Part shown: one piece after another, positions 11,572 to 23,274 of the stretch
Position numbering within the stretch: position 1 is the first letter of the stretch
How the letters are laid out: the number at the start of each line of letters is the position of its first letter
Source: an uncultured Alphaproteobacteria bacterium
Lineage (GTDB): Bacteria; Pseudomonadota; Alphaproteobacteria; HIMB59; GCA-002718135
NCBI GenBank assembly: GCA_902600225.1
Contig: CACKIH010000001.1
Location: 1 to 64,000 of the forward strand
DNA length: 64,000 bases
Direction: 5' to 3'
The notes under the pieces: generated by a model
Seen by the model: the letters and a program-made list of their open reading frames with translations, nothing else
Database searches by the model: none
Told to the model about the DNA's origin: nothing
Position numbers and translations under genes: made by a program

Positions 11572-13016
11572 CTTCTCCAAAAATTCATAGATAATAAAAC
11601 TAATACTGTAAAAATTTCTAGTCTTCCAATAATCATAGTAATTGATAATATCCATTTTGCCCCATCGTCCAAATAAAAATAATTTCCACTTGGACCAATT
11701 AATTCACCTAAACCGGGTCCAACATTTGATATTGCAGAAGCAGCAGCTGAAAAGGCAGTTAGAAAATCTAAATTGAATAAGCTTAAACTTACTGCTGATA
11801 AAATAAATAAAAATATATACATAAAGAAAAAGCCCATTATTGAGTTATAGGTATTTTCATTAACTGTTTTGCCATTAAATCGCATTACTAAGACAGCATG
11901 AGGCTGAGTTAACTTTCTAATTTGTGTAATCGCTCCTCTAAACAAAATTTGTAATCTAAAGATTTTAATTCCACCAGTCGTAGATCCTGCACATCCACCA
12001 ACAAACATAATAATCATCATTATTACAATGCCAAAACTTCCCCAATTGGAAAAATTACTACTGCTATATCCAGTCCCAGTTAATATTGATGTAATATTGA
12101 ATAAAGCAATTCTAAAAGCTGAAAATGCATCTATTGATTGATTAGTTGTTAGCCAAATTGTTGTTAACAAAATAATTATAAACAAAATGAGAAAGAATAA
12201 TTTTATTTGATCATCTTTAAAAATTAATTTTTTTTGATTGTGCAGAAATTGCAAATATAAGACAAATGGCAAACTGCCAACTAACATAAAAATAATGCTT
12301 ATAATCTCAATTTGAAATGAATTAAAATAAAAAAAAGAATCATTATAATTTGAAAATCCACCAGTTGAAATCGTAGTCATTGCATGAATGATTGAATCAA
12401 AAACCTTCATTCCATTTACAAAATACAAAAAAGCGCAAATAATTGATAAAGATACGTAAAGTAAAAATAATTCAATTACAAATCGATTAACTTTAGGAAT
12501 TGTTTTTTCATAAGGATCATCATGTTCCATGTGAAGCAGTTGCATTCCACCAATTTGTAAGGTTGGTAATATAGCCATTGCGAGAACGATAATTCCTATT
12601 CCTCCAAACCATTGGAGTAGAGATCTCCAAATTAATATACCCTCTGATAAGTTTTCTAAATTATTAATAACAGTTGCGCCAGTTGTAGTAATTCCACTTA
12701 CAGATTCAAAAAAAGCATCTGTATATGAAAGTGAGGATGATGAGTATACAAATGGAATTGCACCAAAAAGTGATATTACTAACCAAGATGAAATTGTTAA
12801 TAAAAATGCCTGCCTAATTCCAAGCTTAATATTTTTTTTTCTAAATGAAAAATATAGAATTATTCCTATAAAAAATGTGATTAGACTAGAATAAAAAAAT
12901 TGTAACCATTCATAATTGCCATAATAAAGATCAAAACACATTGGTATTAGCATTGCCAATGCTTCAATACATATTAGTAAACCGATTATGTTTAATATCG
13001 ACCTGAAGTCTCTCAT
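11568..13016 (-). CDS. trkH: TrkH-family K+ uptake protein
   Basis: SVSGITTTGATV, TTISTGGFSNYNDS, GGCAGSTTGGIKIFR selectivity-filter repeats. Confidence 0.95.
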   Translation of the reverse strand: MRDFRSILNIIGLLICIEALAMLIPMCFDLYYGNYEWLQFFYSSLITFFIGIILYFSFRKKNIKLGIRQAFLLTISSWLVISLFGAIPFVYSSSSLSYTDAFFESVSGITTTGATVINNLENLSEGILIWRSLLQWFGGIGIIVLAMAILPTLQIGGMQLLHMEHDDPYEKTIPKVNRFVIELFLLYVSLSIICAFLYFVNGMKVFDSIIHAMTTISTGGFSNYNDSFFYFNSFQIEIISIIFMLVGSLPFVLYLQFLHNQKKLIFKDDQIKLFFLILFIIILLTTIWLTTNQSIDAFSAFRIALFNITSILTGTGYSSSNFSNWGSFGIVIMMIIMFVGGCAGSTTGGIKIFRLQILFRGAITQIRKLTQPHAVLVMRFNGKTVNENTYNSIMGFFFMYIFLFILSAVSLSLFNLDFLTAFSAAASAISNVGPGLGELIGPSGNYFYLDDGAKWILSITMIIGRLEIFTVLVLLSMNFWRS

Positions 13017-13029
13017 TCTTGTTTATAAA

Positions 13030-13422
13030 TTAATTTAATTCGTTATTTTCAAATGGTGTATCTAATGAGAACTGAGGAATTTGAACATCAAAAGTATTAC
13101 CATTATCACTTTGCATCTCGTAAGTTCCTTCCATAAAACCAGATGAAGTAGTTAAAGGAGTTCCACTTGTATATTCAAATTTTTCACCTGGATTAAGTAC
13201 AGGCTGTTCTCCAACAACACCTTTTCCACGCACTTCTTGTAATGTGCCATTAGCATCAATGATTTTCCAGTGTCTGTTTACAAGTTGAACTTTTTCGTTA
13301 CCTTGATTATCAATTGTTACTTTATATGCCCATACATAATGCTGATCTTCTGGCTCAGATTGGTCTTCAAGATAATAAGGTTTTACAGTAATGTTTATTT
13401 GTTTTGTTGTTTTAGAATACAT
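13030..13422 (-). CDS. apaG: ApaG domain protein
   Basis: 'VWAYKVTIDNQGNEKVQLVNRHWKIIDANGTLQEVRGKGVVGEQPVLNPGEKFEYTSGTPLTTSSGFMEGTYEM'. Confidence 0.96.
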   Translation of the reverse strand: MYSKTTKQINITVKPYYLEDQSEPEDQHYVWAYKVTIDNQGNEKVQLVNRHWKIIDANGTLQEVRGKGVVGEQPVLNPGEKFEYTSGTPLTTSSGFMEGTYEMQSDNGNTFDVQIPQFSLDTPFENNELN

Positions 13423-13462
13423 TGAAAAAAGCTCAATATACCAAAATATTTATAAACAAAAG

Positions 13463-14380
13463 TTAATTTGTTTTTTTTATTTCCACTCTTCTATTTGCGG
13501 GCTGTTTAGTGTCATCTGGAGTATCTACAGCTAAAGATTCCTCCCCTTTACCTAATATTTTTATATTACTTTGTTCTATTCCATTATTAATTAAAATTTC
13601 TTTTACAACCTCAGCTCTTTTAATTGATAATGATAAGTTATATTTATTTGTTCCTTTGGTGTCAGTATGTCCAACGACTAGATACTCATTAATAATGCTT
13701 CCATAATTATTTAAAAATTTTTTTATTTTATCTTTACTTACTTCAGATAATTTAAATTGATCAAAATCAAAATATATTATCTGCATTAATTCTTTATTTT
13801 CATTTTTAGTTACAATTGTTACTTCATCTTTAGTTTCATCTTCAGAATTATTATTTTTTTTATTAACAGTTTCCTGCTCATCTTTCTCAGCAGATATTTT
13901 TTCATAAATACTATGCATGGCATTTAAAAAATCATTCTTGCAACTATTAATATCCCATGTTTGCCAATTTTCCTCCTGTTGCTCTGACCAGCAATCTAAT
14001 GACGAAATAGCTCTTGCTAAATTAAAAGGATCAATATTTTTAGCATCTTTATAAATTGTCATAAGGTTGTCATATGCAATTTTTATTTCATTAATATTTT
14101 CTTCTGGAATTTTCCAATATGAAATTTCTTCTGGATATATTTCATCAGTTTCTAAACTCTTGAGAGCTTTTTCAGAATATAATTTCGCAGAATTCCAATC
14201 ATGCATTTCTTCTGCCTCGAAACTAGCTCTTTTTTTGTATTCAGATAGTAAGTGTTCTTGAAAATTTTTTGGTTCTTTATTTTCCATTTTAGATAGTTGT
14301 TTATAACTAGCTGAACAACCGCCTAAAAAAATTAGTAAACAGATAATAGGTAGTAGTAATTTAAGTTTCATAGAGTACAA
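13463..14380 (-). CDS. OmpA-C-like lipoprotein
   Basis: Lipobox LIFLGGCSAS; C-terminal 'YLVVGHTDTKGTNKYNLSLSIKRAEVVKEILINNGIEQSNIKILGKGEESLAVDTPD...ANRRVEI' peptidoglycan-binding domain. Confidence 0.88.
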   Translation of the reverse strand: MYSMKLKLLLPIICLLIFLGGCSASYKQLSKMENKEPKNFQEHLLSEYKKRASFEAEEMHDWNSAKLYSEKALKSLETDEIYPEEISYWKIPEENINEIKIAYDNLMTIYKDAKNIDPFNLARAISSLDCWSEQQEENWQTWDINSCKNDFLNAMHSIYEKISAEKDEQETVNKKNNNSEDETKDEVTIVTKNENKELMQIIYFDFDQFKLSEVSKDKIKKFLNNYGSIINEYLVVGHTDTKGTNKYNLSLSIKRAEVVKEILINNGIEQSNIKILGKGEESLAVDTPDDTKQPANRRVEIKKTN

Positions 14381-14522
14381 ATATCAAAATTTGCTGTCAA
14401 AACTAAGACGAAAATTTGACCTAATTAAGGTCCACCATTTTTTTTACATCACATACATTTTATCATTGCAGAGTATTTAAAGATTAAATACAGAAATAGC
14501 ATATTTATTTAAGGAGTTTATA

Positions 14523-15854
14523 ATGATTAAACATTCTACGTCGGTGGATCAATCGGACAGAAAGGTTCCCTACAATTTAAGACAAAGTGGTCCTACACCA
14601 GTCCAAATGCTTATTTCAACAAGAGTGAGAAAATCACCTTATTGGCATTTGTCAATGGAGGCGGGATGTTGGAGAGCAACAGTTTATAATAGAATTTATC
14701 ATCCAAGAGGTTACGTAAAACCAGAAGATGGTGGAGCAATGGTTGAGTATGAGGCAATTAAAAACCATGTTACTATGTGGAATGTTGCAGTTGAAAGACA
14801 AATTCAAGTTAAAGGTCCTGATGCTGAGGCATTTGTTGATTATGTTATAACTAGAGATGCTACTAAAATATCTCCAATGAGAGGAAGATATGTAATTCTT
14901 TGTAATCAATATGGTGGTGTTTTAAACGATCCTATTCTTCTAAGAATTTCAAAGGATGAGTTTTGGTTTTCTTTATCTGACTCAGATATTGGCTTGTATT
15001 TGCAAGGTGTAAATCATGATAATAGATTTAATGTTCATATCGATGAAATTGATGTAAGCCCAGTTCAAATTCAAGGCCCTAAAGCGCATGCTTTGATGAA
15101 TGATTTAATAGGTGATCAAGTTAAAGTTGATGAAATGCCATTCTATGGACTTGCTGCTGCTAAAGTTGGTGGAAGAGATTGTATAATCTCTCAAACAGGT
15201 TTTTCTGGAGAAGCAGGATTTGAAATATATTTATATGACTCAACAAAATATGCTGATGATATGTGGAATGCTGTTTTAGAGGCAGGAAAAAAACATAATC
15301 TTATGGTTATAGCACCGGCTCATCATCGTAGAATTCAAGCAGGAATTCTATCTTGGGGTCAAGATATGGATAATCAGCATAATCCTTTTCAATGTAATTT
15401 AGGCTATCAAGTATCCTTATCTGGTAAAGGTGAGTGGAATAAAACTTCTGATTATGTTGGAAAAACTGTTCTTGAAAAGATGAAGGCTGATTTAAAAGAT
15501 GGAAAAAAACCATACAAGCTTCAGTTAGTTGGATTAAGCTTAGGTGGAAAACCTATCGAAGAATATGCTCCTGATTTTTGGCTTGTTTCAGAAGATGGCA
15601 ATGAACCTTGTGGATTCATTACATCTCCTTGGTATCATCCTGAGCAAGGAAGAAACATTGCTATGGGCTATGTACCATTTGATGGAACTCTAAATAAAAA
15701 TGGTTTTCCTATTGGAAATTATGGTCGTAAATTCAAAGTTCATCTACCTGATCAATATGCAGACTCACCTGGTGTGCCAGTAGATGCAGAAGTTGTGCCA
15801 ATTCCTTTTACTGAATCACACAACGCTAATACAAGAGAAGTAGTAGATAAATAA
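14523..15854 (+). CDS. GcvT-fold THF-dependent demethylase, DmdA-like (DMSP demethylase family; substrate uncertain)
   Basis: RVRKSPYW...TVYNRIYHPRGY, MWNVAVERQIQVKGPDAEAFVDYVITRD, GGVLNDPILLRIS, DVSPVQIQGPKAHALM, SQTGFSGEAGFEIYL; strong AAGGAG RBS at ~14513. Confidence 0.82.
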   Translation: MIKHSTSVDQSDRKVPYNLRQSGPTPVQMLISTRVRKSPYWHLSMEAGCWRATVYNRIYHPRGYVKPEDGGAMVEYEAIKNHVTMWNVAVERQIQVKGPDAEAFVDYVITRDATKISPMRGRYVILCNQYGGVLNDPILLRISKDEFWFSLSDSDIGLYLQGVNHDNRFNVHIDEIDVSPVQIQGPKAHALMNDLIGDQVKVDEMPFYGLAAAKVGGRDCIISQTGFSGEAGFEIYLYDSTKYADDMWNAVLEAGKKHNLMVIAPAHHRRIQAGILSWGQDMDNQHNPFQCNLGYQVSLSGKGEWNKTSDYVGKTVLEKMKADLKDGKKPYKLQLVGLSLGGKPIEEYAPDFWLVSEDGNEPCGFITSPWYHPEQGRNIAMGYVPFDGTLNKNGFPIGNYGRKFKVHLPDQYADSPGVPVDAEVVPIPFTESHNANTREVVDK

Positions 15855-15862
15855 AACTTTTT

Positions 15863-15900
15863 AAGAAGCTCTATTTAATTAATAGAGCTTCTTTATTTTA
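15863..15900. terminator. Bidirectional hairpin terminator between convergent genes
   Basis: aagaagctctatt-taatt-aatagagcttctttatttt: 13-bp perfect stem, U-rich tail. Confidence 0.82.
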
Positions 15901-16513
15901 ATAAAGCTTTTATCCTATCAATAGAGATATAACCAACAACAAGCTCTTCATTAACAAAAAAAGTAGGAGTACCTCGAGCACCTGATCCATTAGCTAAAAA
16001 AGAACTAAGTCTTACGATATTATTAACACTTTCTTTTGTCATATCGATATTTAATTTAGCATCATTCAACTCAAGGTTTTCAATTATTTGTTTTAGTTTT
16101 GCATTATTTAAATTTCCCTCAACTTCAAATAATGCATTATGAAAATCAATACCCTTGTTCTGCATATTTGCAGCCACTACCATATTTGCTAGTAATTTAG
16201 ATGACTCACTTAAAATTGGATGTTGCAGGAAAACTATCCTTGTATCCTCTCTTTCGTTTGCAATTTGAAGCAATTCAGGATGGACTTTTTTACAGTATCC
16301 GCAAAAATAATCCATGAATTCAATAATAGTATTTTTCGCATTTTCATCACCAATTTGCAAAATTCCTTCCTCAGGAATCACATCTAATATTTTTAAATGA
16401 AAAGGCTTTGACTCATCAAAAAATAATTCTTTAAGAGTCATTTCAGCCTTAATAGGAAGACAAATAAACGCACTCATTATAACCACCAAAATTATTTTTT
16501 TGAAGTATCTCAT
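15893..16513 (-). CDS. DsbA/Com1-family thiol:disulfide oxidoreductase
   Basis: Signal peptide; 'MDYFCGYCKKVHPEL' CxxC; 'GARGTPTFFVNEELVVGY' cis-Pro loop. Confidence 0.9.
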   Translation of the reverse strand: MRYFKKIILVVIMSAFICLPIKAEMTLKELFFDESKPFHLKILDVIPEEGILQIGDENAKNTIIEFMDYFCGYCKKVHPELLQIANEREDTRIVFLQHPILSESSKLLANMVVAANMQNKGIDFHNALFEVEGNLNNAKLKQIIENLELNDAKLNIDMTKESVNNIVRLSSFLANGSGARGTPTFFVNEELVVGYISIDRIKALLK

Positions 16514-16567
16514 GATTGACCCACCTTATTTAATATGATTAATGAAGTACAGTATTAAATAGTAATA

Positions 16568-19003
16568 ATGAAATCAAAGTCAAAAGTAGTTGTCATCGGT
16601 GGAGGTGCAGTAGGTGTTAGCACTCTTTATCATTTAGCAAAAAAGGGTTGGTCAGATGTAGTTCTGGTTGAAAGAAAGGAATTAACCTCAGGATCAACAT
16701 GGCATGCGGCAGGTTTACTTCCATTATTCAATATGAGTTATTCAGTAGGTCAATTACATAAATACGCAGTCAAACTTTACAAAACTCTAGAAGAAGAAAC
16801 AGGACAAAAAGTTGGGTTTAGTGTGGTTTCAAATATTCGTTTAGCAACTACTCAAGATAGAATGGATGAGTATTATCAATATTCAGGAGTCGCTAAAACA
16901 ATTGGTGTAGATGTTAAATTTTTAACTCCTGAACAAGTAAAAGAAATTTGGCCACTTTGTAACACAGATGGATTAATAGGTGCAATTCAACATCCTGAAG
17001 ATGGATACATTCAACCAGCCGATCTAACTCAAGCTCTTGCAAAAGGAGCAAGAGATAAAGGTGCGGAAATTTATAGAAACACTTCTGTAATAGGAATTAA
17101 AAAAAATAAAGATGATTTATGGATTGTAGAAACTGATAAAGGATCTATTGAATGTGAGCATGTAGTGTCATGTAGTGGTAATTTTGCAAGACAAACTGGA
17201 AAGATGGTCGGACTTGACATTCCAGTTATACCTGTTGAACATCAATACATTGTGACCGATGATCATCCTGAAATATTAAAAAGAAAAGAACAAGGACTTC
17301 CTGAAATGGGAGTCTTAAGAGATTCTGATAGTTCTTGGTACATGCGTGAAGAAAGAGGAGGATTGATTTTAGGGCCTTATGAAAAAGGAGCTCCAGTTTG
17401 TTATGTTGATGGACCTGATAAAGAATCTGAATTCGAATTATTTCAAGAAGATCTAGAGCGTTTAGAACCTCACATTGAATCAGCAATGCACCGTGTTCCT
17501 ATTTTTGGAGAAGTTGGAGTTAAGAAAGTTTACAATGGCGCTATTTGTTATACACCAGATGGAAGTCCAATTGTTGGACCGGCATGGGGACTTAAAAATT
17601 TCTGGTTAAATGAAGGTCATAGTTTTGGAATTACTGCAGCTGGTGGAGCTGGATGGCAAATTGCCGAGTGGATAGTGGACGGTGAACCTACAATTGATAT
17701 GTTAGGTGTAGATCCTAGAAGATTTGGTGATTATGCAACAGAGGCATATTTGATTAAAAAGAATGAAGAAGCTTACGCGAATGTCTTTACAGTACACTAT
17801 CCTGATGAAGAAAGAGAAGAAGGACGTCCATTAAGACAAGCTCCTTGTTATGATAGATTAAAAAATCTTGGTGCAGTTTTTGGTCAAAAGTTTGGTTGGG
17901 AGCGTGCTAACTGGTTTGCACCTTCAAAAGAATTACAAAAAGATGATTGGTCATTTAGAAGATCAAAATGGTTTGAACATGTTGGTAACGAGTGCTTGAA
18001 TGTTCAGGATAATGCTGGCCTTCTAGATATGACTGCCTTTGCTAAATGTCGGATTTCAGGACCTGGCGCAGAAGAGTTTCTAGATTATCTAGTAGCAAAC
18101 AAAATTCCAAAAAAAATTGGAAGGGTTAATCTTTGTCATGCATTAAACACTGCTGGAGGAGTTCACTCAGAATTCACAATTGCAAAAGAAAAAGAAAATT
18201 CCTTTTATTTAGTTTCAGCAGGAGCGTTTCAAAGATTAGATCATGATTGGATTCATAAATGGATGCCCAAAGATGGAACAGTAATTTATGAAAATCTAAC
18301 TAACAGTATGGGTGTTCTTGTTTTAGCAGGACCTAAATCAAGAGATATTCTTTCCAAAATTACAAAGACTGATTTATCTAATGAAAATTTCCCATGGTTA
18401 TCCTCCAAAAAAATCAATGTTGGTTTAGCCCCTAGTATTGCTATGCGAATGAATTTTGTTGGAGAACTCGGATGGGAATTACATCATCCAATTGAATATC
18501 AAAACCATATTTTTGATAAATTGATGGAAGCAGGAAAAGATCACGGACTTAAACCATTTGGTATTAGAGCGATGGAAAGCTTACGCGTTGAAAAAACCTA
18601 CAAATTGGTTGGTACCGAAATGTCTATAGAATATGCAGCTTTTGAGTCCGGATTAGAAAGATTTGTACATTTAAATAAAGGGAATTTTATTGGAAGAGAT
18701 TCTCTTGTTAAATGGCAGCAAAATGGTTTTAAAAACAAAATGGTAACTTTAGAGGTTCATGATGTTGAAGATGCAGATGCTTTGGGTAATAATCCTATTT
18801 ATAATAATGGAAAAGTTATAGGTCGTGCGACAGGAGGTAACTATGGTTTTAGAGTGAAAAAATCATTAGCTATTGGTATGGTAGAACCTAAATTTGCAGA
18901 CGTTGGTCAAAAATTAGAAATGGATATATTAGATAAAAAGTACAATGTAACTATTATAGAAGATAGCCCCTATGATCCTAAAAATGAAAAACTAAAACAA
19001 TAG
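16568..19003 (+). CDS. Dimethylglycine/sarcosine dehydrogenase family flavoprotein (DAO + FAO_M + GcvT domains)
   Basis: N-terminal [47 protein letters not shown]-terminal GcvT domain ([16 protein letters not shown]...[17 protein letters not shown]); followed by etfBA. Confidence 0.9.
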   Translation: MKSKSKVVVIGGGAVGVSTLYHLAKKGWSDVVLVERKELTSGSTWHAAGLLPLFNMSYSVGQLHKYAVKLYKTLEEETGQKVGFSVVSNIRLATTQDRMDEYYQYSGVAKTIGVDVKFLTPEQVKEIWPLCNTDGLIGAIQHPEDGYIQPADLTQALAKGARDKGAEIYRNTSVIGIKKNKDDLWIVETDKGSIECEHVVSCSGNFARQTGKMVGLDIPVIPVEHQYIVTDDHPEILKRKEQGLPEMGVLRDSDSSWYMREERGGLILGPYEKGAPVCYVDGPDKESEFELFQEDLERLEPHIESAMHRVPIFGEVGVKKVYNGAICYTPDGSPIVGPAWGLKNFWLNEGHSFGITAAGGAGWQIAEWIVDGEPTIDMLGVDPRRFGDYATEAYLIKKNEEAYANVFTVHYPDEEREEGRPLRQAPCYDRLKNLGAVFGQKFGWERANWFAPSKELQKDDWSFRRSKWFEHVGNECLNVQDNAGLLDMTAFAKCRISGPGAEEFLDYLVANKIPKKIGRVNLCHALNTAGGVHSEFTIAKEKENSFYLVSAGAFQRLDHDWIHKWMPKDGTVIYENLTNSMGVLVLAGPKSRDILSKITKTDLSNENFPWLSSKKINVGLAPSIAMRMNFVGELGWELHHPIEYQNHIFDKLMEAGKDHGLKPFGIRAMESLRVEKTYKLVGTEMSIEYAAFESGLERFVHLNKGNFIGRDSLVKWQQNGFKNKMVTLEVHDVEDADALGNNPIYNNGKVIGRATGGNYGFRVKKSLAIGMVEPKFADVGQKLEMDILDKKYNVTIIEDSPYDPKNEKLKQ

Positions 19004-19004
19004 T

Positions 19005-19754
19005 ATGAAGTTACTTGTAGCCGTAAAAAGAGTGATAGATTATAATGTTCAAATCAGGGTTAAAGCCGATGGTTCTGGAGTTGAAAAAGATAATGTAAAA
19101 ATGTCCATGAATCCTCCTGATGAAAATGCGGTAGAGGAAGCTCTGCGAATAAAAGAAGCTGGTAAAGCAGATGAGATTATAATTCTTTCTATAGGTAATG
19201 ATAAGGTGCAAGAAACTATCCGAACTGCATTAGCAATGGGAGCTGATAGGGGTATACATATTAAAACAGACAATGATTTAGAGCCTCTAGCTATTTCTAA
19301 AATAATTTCTAAAGTTGCTGAAGAAGAAAAACCATCAATTATTTTATTGGGAAAACAAGCTATAGATGATGACTCTAATCAAACTGGTCAAATGACTTCT
19401 GCATTACTTAATTGGCCTCAGGCTACATTTGCATCTAAAATTGAAATTGAGGGGCAAAACGCAATCGTTACTAGAGAAATTGATGAAGGTTTAGAAAGAA
19501 TAAAAGTTTCCATACCTTTTGTAGCATCATGTGATCTTCGACTTAATGAACCAAGGTATGCTTCTTTACCAAATATAATGAAAGCAAAGAAAAAACCAAT
19601 TGATACAAAAGAAGCATCTTCACTTGGTATAAATATAGAACCTAGGATTGAACAAATTAAAGTAGAAGAACCACCTGTTAGACAAAAAGGAATTATGGTA
19701 AATGATGTTGCTGAACTGGTTCAAAAACTTAAACATGAGGCAAAAGTTATATGA
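19005..19754 (+). CDS. etfB: Electron transfer flavoprotein subunit beta
   Basis: [69 protein letters not shown]. Confidence 0.97.
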   Translation: MKLLVAVKRVIDYNVQIRVKADGSGVEKDNVKMSMNPPDENAVEEALRIKEAGKADEIIILSIGNDKVQETIRTALAMGADRGIHIKTDNDLEPLAISKIISKVAEEEKPSIILLGKQAIDDDSNQTGQMTSALLNWPQATFASKIEIEGQNAIVTREIDEGLERIKVSIPFVASCDLRLNEPRYASLPNIMKAKKKPIDTKEASSLGINIEPRIEQIKVEEPPVRQKGIMVNDVAELVQKLKHEAKVI

Positions 19755-20704
19755 CAATATTAGTATTAGCAGAACATAATAATATAGATATCAAATCATC
19801 AACCCTCAATACTATATCTGCAGCATCGCAAATAGACCAAGATATTCATGTTTTGGTAACAGGCTATGAATGTGAAGAATTAGCTAAAAACATCTCTAAA
19901 TGTGAAAAAGTCTCAAAAGTATATTTAGCAAATAATGAAAAACTTAAAAACCCAATTGCTGAAAATATTGAGCCTATCGTTGTATCTTTGGCTAACAATT
20001 ATTCCCACATCATGGCACCTGCTACAACATTTGGAAAAAATATTTTTCCTAGAATTGCTGTTAAATTAGATATTGCACAAGTAAGTGATGTTATAAAAAT
20101 AATAAGTTCCGATACTTTTATGAGGCCCATTTACGCTGGTAACGCTATTGCAACAGTTAAATCAAATGACAAGATTAAAGTAGTAACTGTAAGACCAACA
20201 TCGTTTGATCCTGTTGAAACTAGCGGTGGAAAAGAACAGTTAGAAAATATTACTTTTGATAATGATAGTGGCAGTGTTGAATTTATAGATAGAGAAGAAT
20301 CTCAATCTGAAAGACCAGAGTTAAGTACTGCTCGAGTTGTGATATCTGGTGGCAGAGGATTACAAAGTGCCGATAATTTTAAACTTTTAAATGAAATAGC
20401 AGATAAGCTTAATGCGGCAGTTGGTGCTTCTCGTGCTGCTGTAGATGCTGGTTATGTTTCTAATGATTATCAAGTTGGGCAAACTGGCAAAGTAGTTGTC
20501 CCAGATTTGTATATTGCCGTCGGTATTTCTGGTGCAATACAGCACTTAGCAGGTATGAAAGAAAGCAAGGTAATTGTTGCAATTAATAAAGATGAAGAAG
20601 CACCAATATTTAATGTTGCTGATTATGGATTAAACGCTGACTTATTTGAGGCATTGCCTCAATTATCTTCTGAACTAGATAAATTAAATACTATTCAACA
20701 ATAA
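19751..20704 (+). CDS. etfA: Electron transfer flavoprotein subunit alpha
   Basis: [74 protein letters not shown]. Confidence 0.97.
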   Translation: MTILVLAEHNNIDIKSSTLNTISAASQIDQDIHVLVTGYECEELAKNISKCEKVSKVYLANNEKLKNPIAENIEPIVVSLANNYSHIMAPATTFGKNIFPRIAVKLDIAQVSDVIKIISSDTFMRPIYAGNAIATVKSNDKIKVVTVRPTSFDPVETSGGKEQLENITFDNDSGSVEFIDREESQSERPELSTARVVISGGRGLQSADNFKLLNEIADKLNAAVGASRAAVDAGYVSNDYQVGQTGKVVVPDLYIAVGISGAIQHLAGMKESKVIVAINKDEEAPIFNVADYGLNADLFEALPQLSSELDKLNTIQQ

Positions 20705-20727
20705 ATTAATTTATTACAATAAATAAG

Positions 20728-22356
20728 ATGGAAGTAGAACGCGAGTCAATGGACTATGATGTTGTGGTTGTAGGTGCTGGTCCATCAGGCCTATCAACTG
20801 CAATTAAACTAAAACAACTGAATCCAGAAATTAATGTTTGTGTATTAGAAAAGGGATCAGAGGTAGGAGCTCATATTTTAAGTGGTAATGTTTTTGAAAC
20901 AAGAGCACTCGATGAATTAATTCCTGATTGGAGAAGTAAAGACTCGCCAATTAAAACTAAAGTAACAAAAGAAAAGTTTTTATTCTTATCTAAGAAAGGC
21001 TCTTTAAATTGGCCTACATGGCTCCTTCCTAGTGTTCAAAAAAATCATAAGAATTATATCATTAGTCTTGCAAATTTATGTAGATGGCTTGCTAGTGAGG
21101 CTGAGAGTTTAGGAGTAGAAATTTTTCCAGGATTTGCAGCATCTAAAATATTATATTCAGACGATGATCATGTAATTGGTGTTCAAACTGGTGATATGGG
21201 CATTGATAAAGATGGTAACAAAAAAGATAGTTTTGAACCAGGTATTAATATTAACGCTAAAGTAACAGTATTTGCTGAGGGTTGTAGAGGTCATTTAGGC
21301 AAAGAACTAATTAAAAAATATAATTTATCGAAAGATAAATCACCTCAACAGTATGGAATTGGATTTAAAGAAATTTGGGAATTAGATGAAAGTCAACATG
21401 AAGAAGGTCTTGTCATGCATACTGCGGGATGGCCATTAGATAATGCAACTTATGGTGGTAGTTTTTGTTACCATGCTGAAAATAAACAAATATTTTTAGG
21501 ATACGTAATAGGTCTTGATTATAAAAATCCTTATTTATCACCTTATGATGAATTTCAAAAATTTAAAACTCACCCAGCAATTAAGAAAATTCTTACCAAT
21601 GGAAAACGTATCGCTTATGGAGCAAGGGCACTTATTGAAGGTGGTATTCAAAGTTTACCTAAAATGTATATGCCAGGTGGATTACTAGTTGGATGTGATG
21701 CAGGCACTTTAAATATGCCAAAGATTAAAGGTTCACATACTGCAATGAAAAGTGGAATTATAGCTGCTGAAACAATTATTGATTATTTAAGTAAATCTGT
21801 ACCACTTGCAGCATATGAGGATAAATTTAAAAGTTCATGGCTCTACAAAGAATTGTTTGCTGCAAGGAATGTAAAACCTAGTTTTAATTGGGGACTTATA
21901 CCTGCAATAATATTTACAGGAATTGATCAAATAATATTTAGAGGCAAACTTCCTTTTACATTAAAACATAAACACGCCGATCATGAAGCTTTACAATTAG
22001 CAAAAGATTCAAAAAAAATAGATTATCCAAAATATGATGGAATATATACGTTTGACAAAACCAGTTCTGTTTATTTGACTGGAACTAACCATGAAGCTGA
22101 TCAGCCAGTGCATTTACAATTAAAGGATAAGGAATTACCGATAAAATTTACTTTAAATGCTTATGATGAGCCATCTCAAAGATATTGTCCTGCTGGTGTA
22201 TATGAGATTGATAAGACAGACTCTCAAAATCCTAAATTTGTAATTAATGCACAAAATTGCATTCATTGTAAAACATGTGATATTAAAGAGCCATCACAAA
22301 ACATAAATTGGGTTGTTCCTGAAGGTAGTGGGGGACCAAACTATGCAAATATGTAA
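20728..22356 (+). CDS. ETF-ubiquinone oxidoreductase
   Basis: N-terminal FAD motif (VVVVGAGPSGLSTAIKLKQ); C-terminal 4Fe-4S CPAGVYEI...CIHCKTCDIKEPSQNINWVVPEGSGGPNY. Confidence 0.97.
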   Translation: MEVERESMDYDVVVVGAGPSGLSTAIKLKQLNPEINVCVLEKGSEVGAHILSGNVFETRALDELIPDWRSKDSPIKTKVTKEKFLFLSKKGSLNWPTWLLPSVQKNHKNYIISLANLCRWLASEAESLGVEIFPGFAASKILYSDDDHVIGVQTGDMGIDKDGNKKDSFEPGININAKVTVFAEGCRGHLGKELIKKYNLSKDKSPQQYGIGFKEIWELDESQHEEGLVMHTAGWPLDNATYGGSFCYHAENKQIFLGYVIGLDYKNPYLSPYDEFQKFKTHPAIKKILTNGKRIAYGARALIEGGIQSLPKMYMPGGLLVGCDAGTLNMPKIKGSHTAMKSGIIAAETIIDYLSKSVPLAAYEDKFKSSWLYKELFAARNVKPSFNWGLIPAIIFTGIDQIIFRGKLPFTLKHKHADHEALQLAKDSKKIDYPKYDGIYTFDKTSSVYLTGTNHEADQPVHLQLKDKELPIKFTLNAYDEPSQRYCPAGVYEIDKTDSQNPKFVINAQNCIHCKTCDIKEPSQNINWVVPEGSGGPNYANM

Positions 22357-22402
22357 TATATTTGAAAAATACTTGTTTTATTTAAATTAATTAATTTTCA
22401 TT

Positions 22403-23236
22403 ATGAATAAAAATAAAATTGTATTTACTTTTGCAACAGCGGAAGTAAATTTTATTGGTCAAATATTTATTAAGATTACTGAATTATTAACAGGAAAATT
22501 AAAATTAAAAAAATTATATGATGAATATTTATCTGAAAATAGACCTCCTGAGCTTTTTTGGGATGATGCAGTAGATAAATTAAATTTTACTTTGATAACT
22601 AATTTTCAGGACGGTAGCTACATTCCAAAAAAAGGAAAATTAATTGTTATAGCAAATCATGCTTTTGGAGTTGCAGATGGTGTATCTATATGTTCAGCAA
22701 TTTCAAAAGTAAGACAAGATTATAAAATGGTAACACATAAAGTCTTAAGACAAGCAGAGGCAGTAAAAGATAAAATTTTGCCAATTGATTTTAATGAAAA
22801 TAGAGAAGCTCTATTAACTAATATTAATACGCGTAAAGAAGCTGAAAAAGTTTTACATAATGAAGGTGTTTTGGTGCTTTTCCCTTCTGGAACGATAGCT
22901 ACTAAACAAAACTTAAAAATAAATACAAAAGCTGACGATGGTGAGTGGAAACAATGGGTATCGAAATTAGTTCTTAAAACTAAAAGCCCTGTGTTACCAA
23001 TTTTTTTTGATGGTCAAAATAGCCAACTATACCACATTGCTAACAAAATAGGTCAAACCTTTAGATATTCTCTGTGTATGTATGAACTAAAAAGAAAAAT
23101 TGGCGATAATATTTATATGTATTTTGGATCTTTAATTCACTATGAAACTCTAAAAAATATTGGAGATATTAAACAAATTACCGAATATCTTAGATTAACC
23201 ACATACTCTTTGGATCCACAAATTAACAAAAATTAA
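22403..23236 (+). CDS. Lysophospholipid acyltransferase (PlsC-like)
   Basis: 'LIVIANHAFGVADGVSI' (NHxxxxD-type motif) and 'GVLVLFPSGTIAT'. Confidence 0.8.
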   Translation: MNKNKIVFTFATAEVNFIGQIFIKITELLTGKLKLKKLYDEYLSENRPPELFWDDAVDKLNFTLITNFQDGSYIPKKGKLIVIANHAFGVADGVSICSAISKVRQDYKMVTHKVLRQAEAVKDKILPIDFNENREALLTNINTRKEAEKVLHNEGVLVLFPSGTIATKQNLKINTKADDGEWKQWVSKLVLKTKSPVLPIFFDGQNSQLYHIANKIGQTFRYSLCMYELKRKIGDNIYMYFGSLIHYETLKNIGDIKQITEYLRLTTYSLDPQINKN

Positions 23237-23274
23237 ATATTTATTTTTTATAACTAGCGCCTTATAGAGTTCCT

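Noticed and set aside
14381-14522. Possible riboswitch or structured leader before the DmdA-like gene
   Set aside because: 142-bp AT-rich spacer without a convincing conserved stem set; only an RBS is clear. A covariance-model scan (Rfam) would be needed.
14652-14909. Antisense ORF in the DmdA-like gene
   Set aside because: No recognisable protein; sense strand clearly coding.
17226-17486. Antisense ORF in the DMGDH-family gene
   Set aside because: Same reason: shadow of a conserved CDS.
19011-19273. Two antisense ORFs in etfB
   Set aside because: Shadow ORFs; etfB fully conserved on the + strand.
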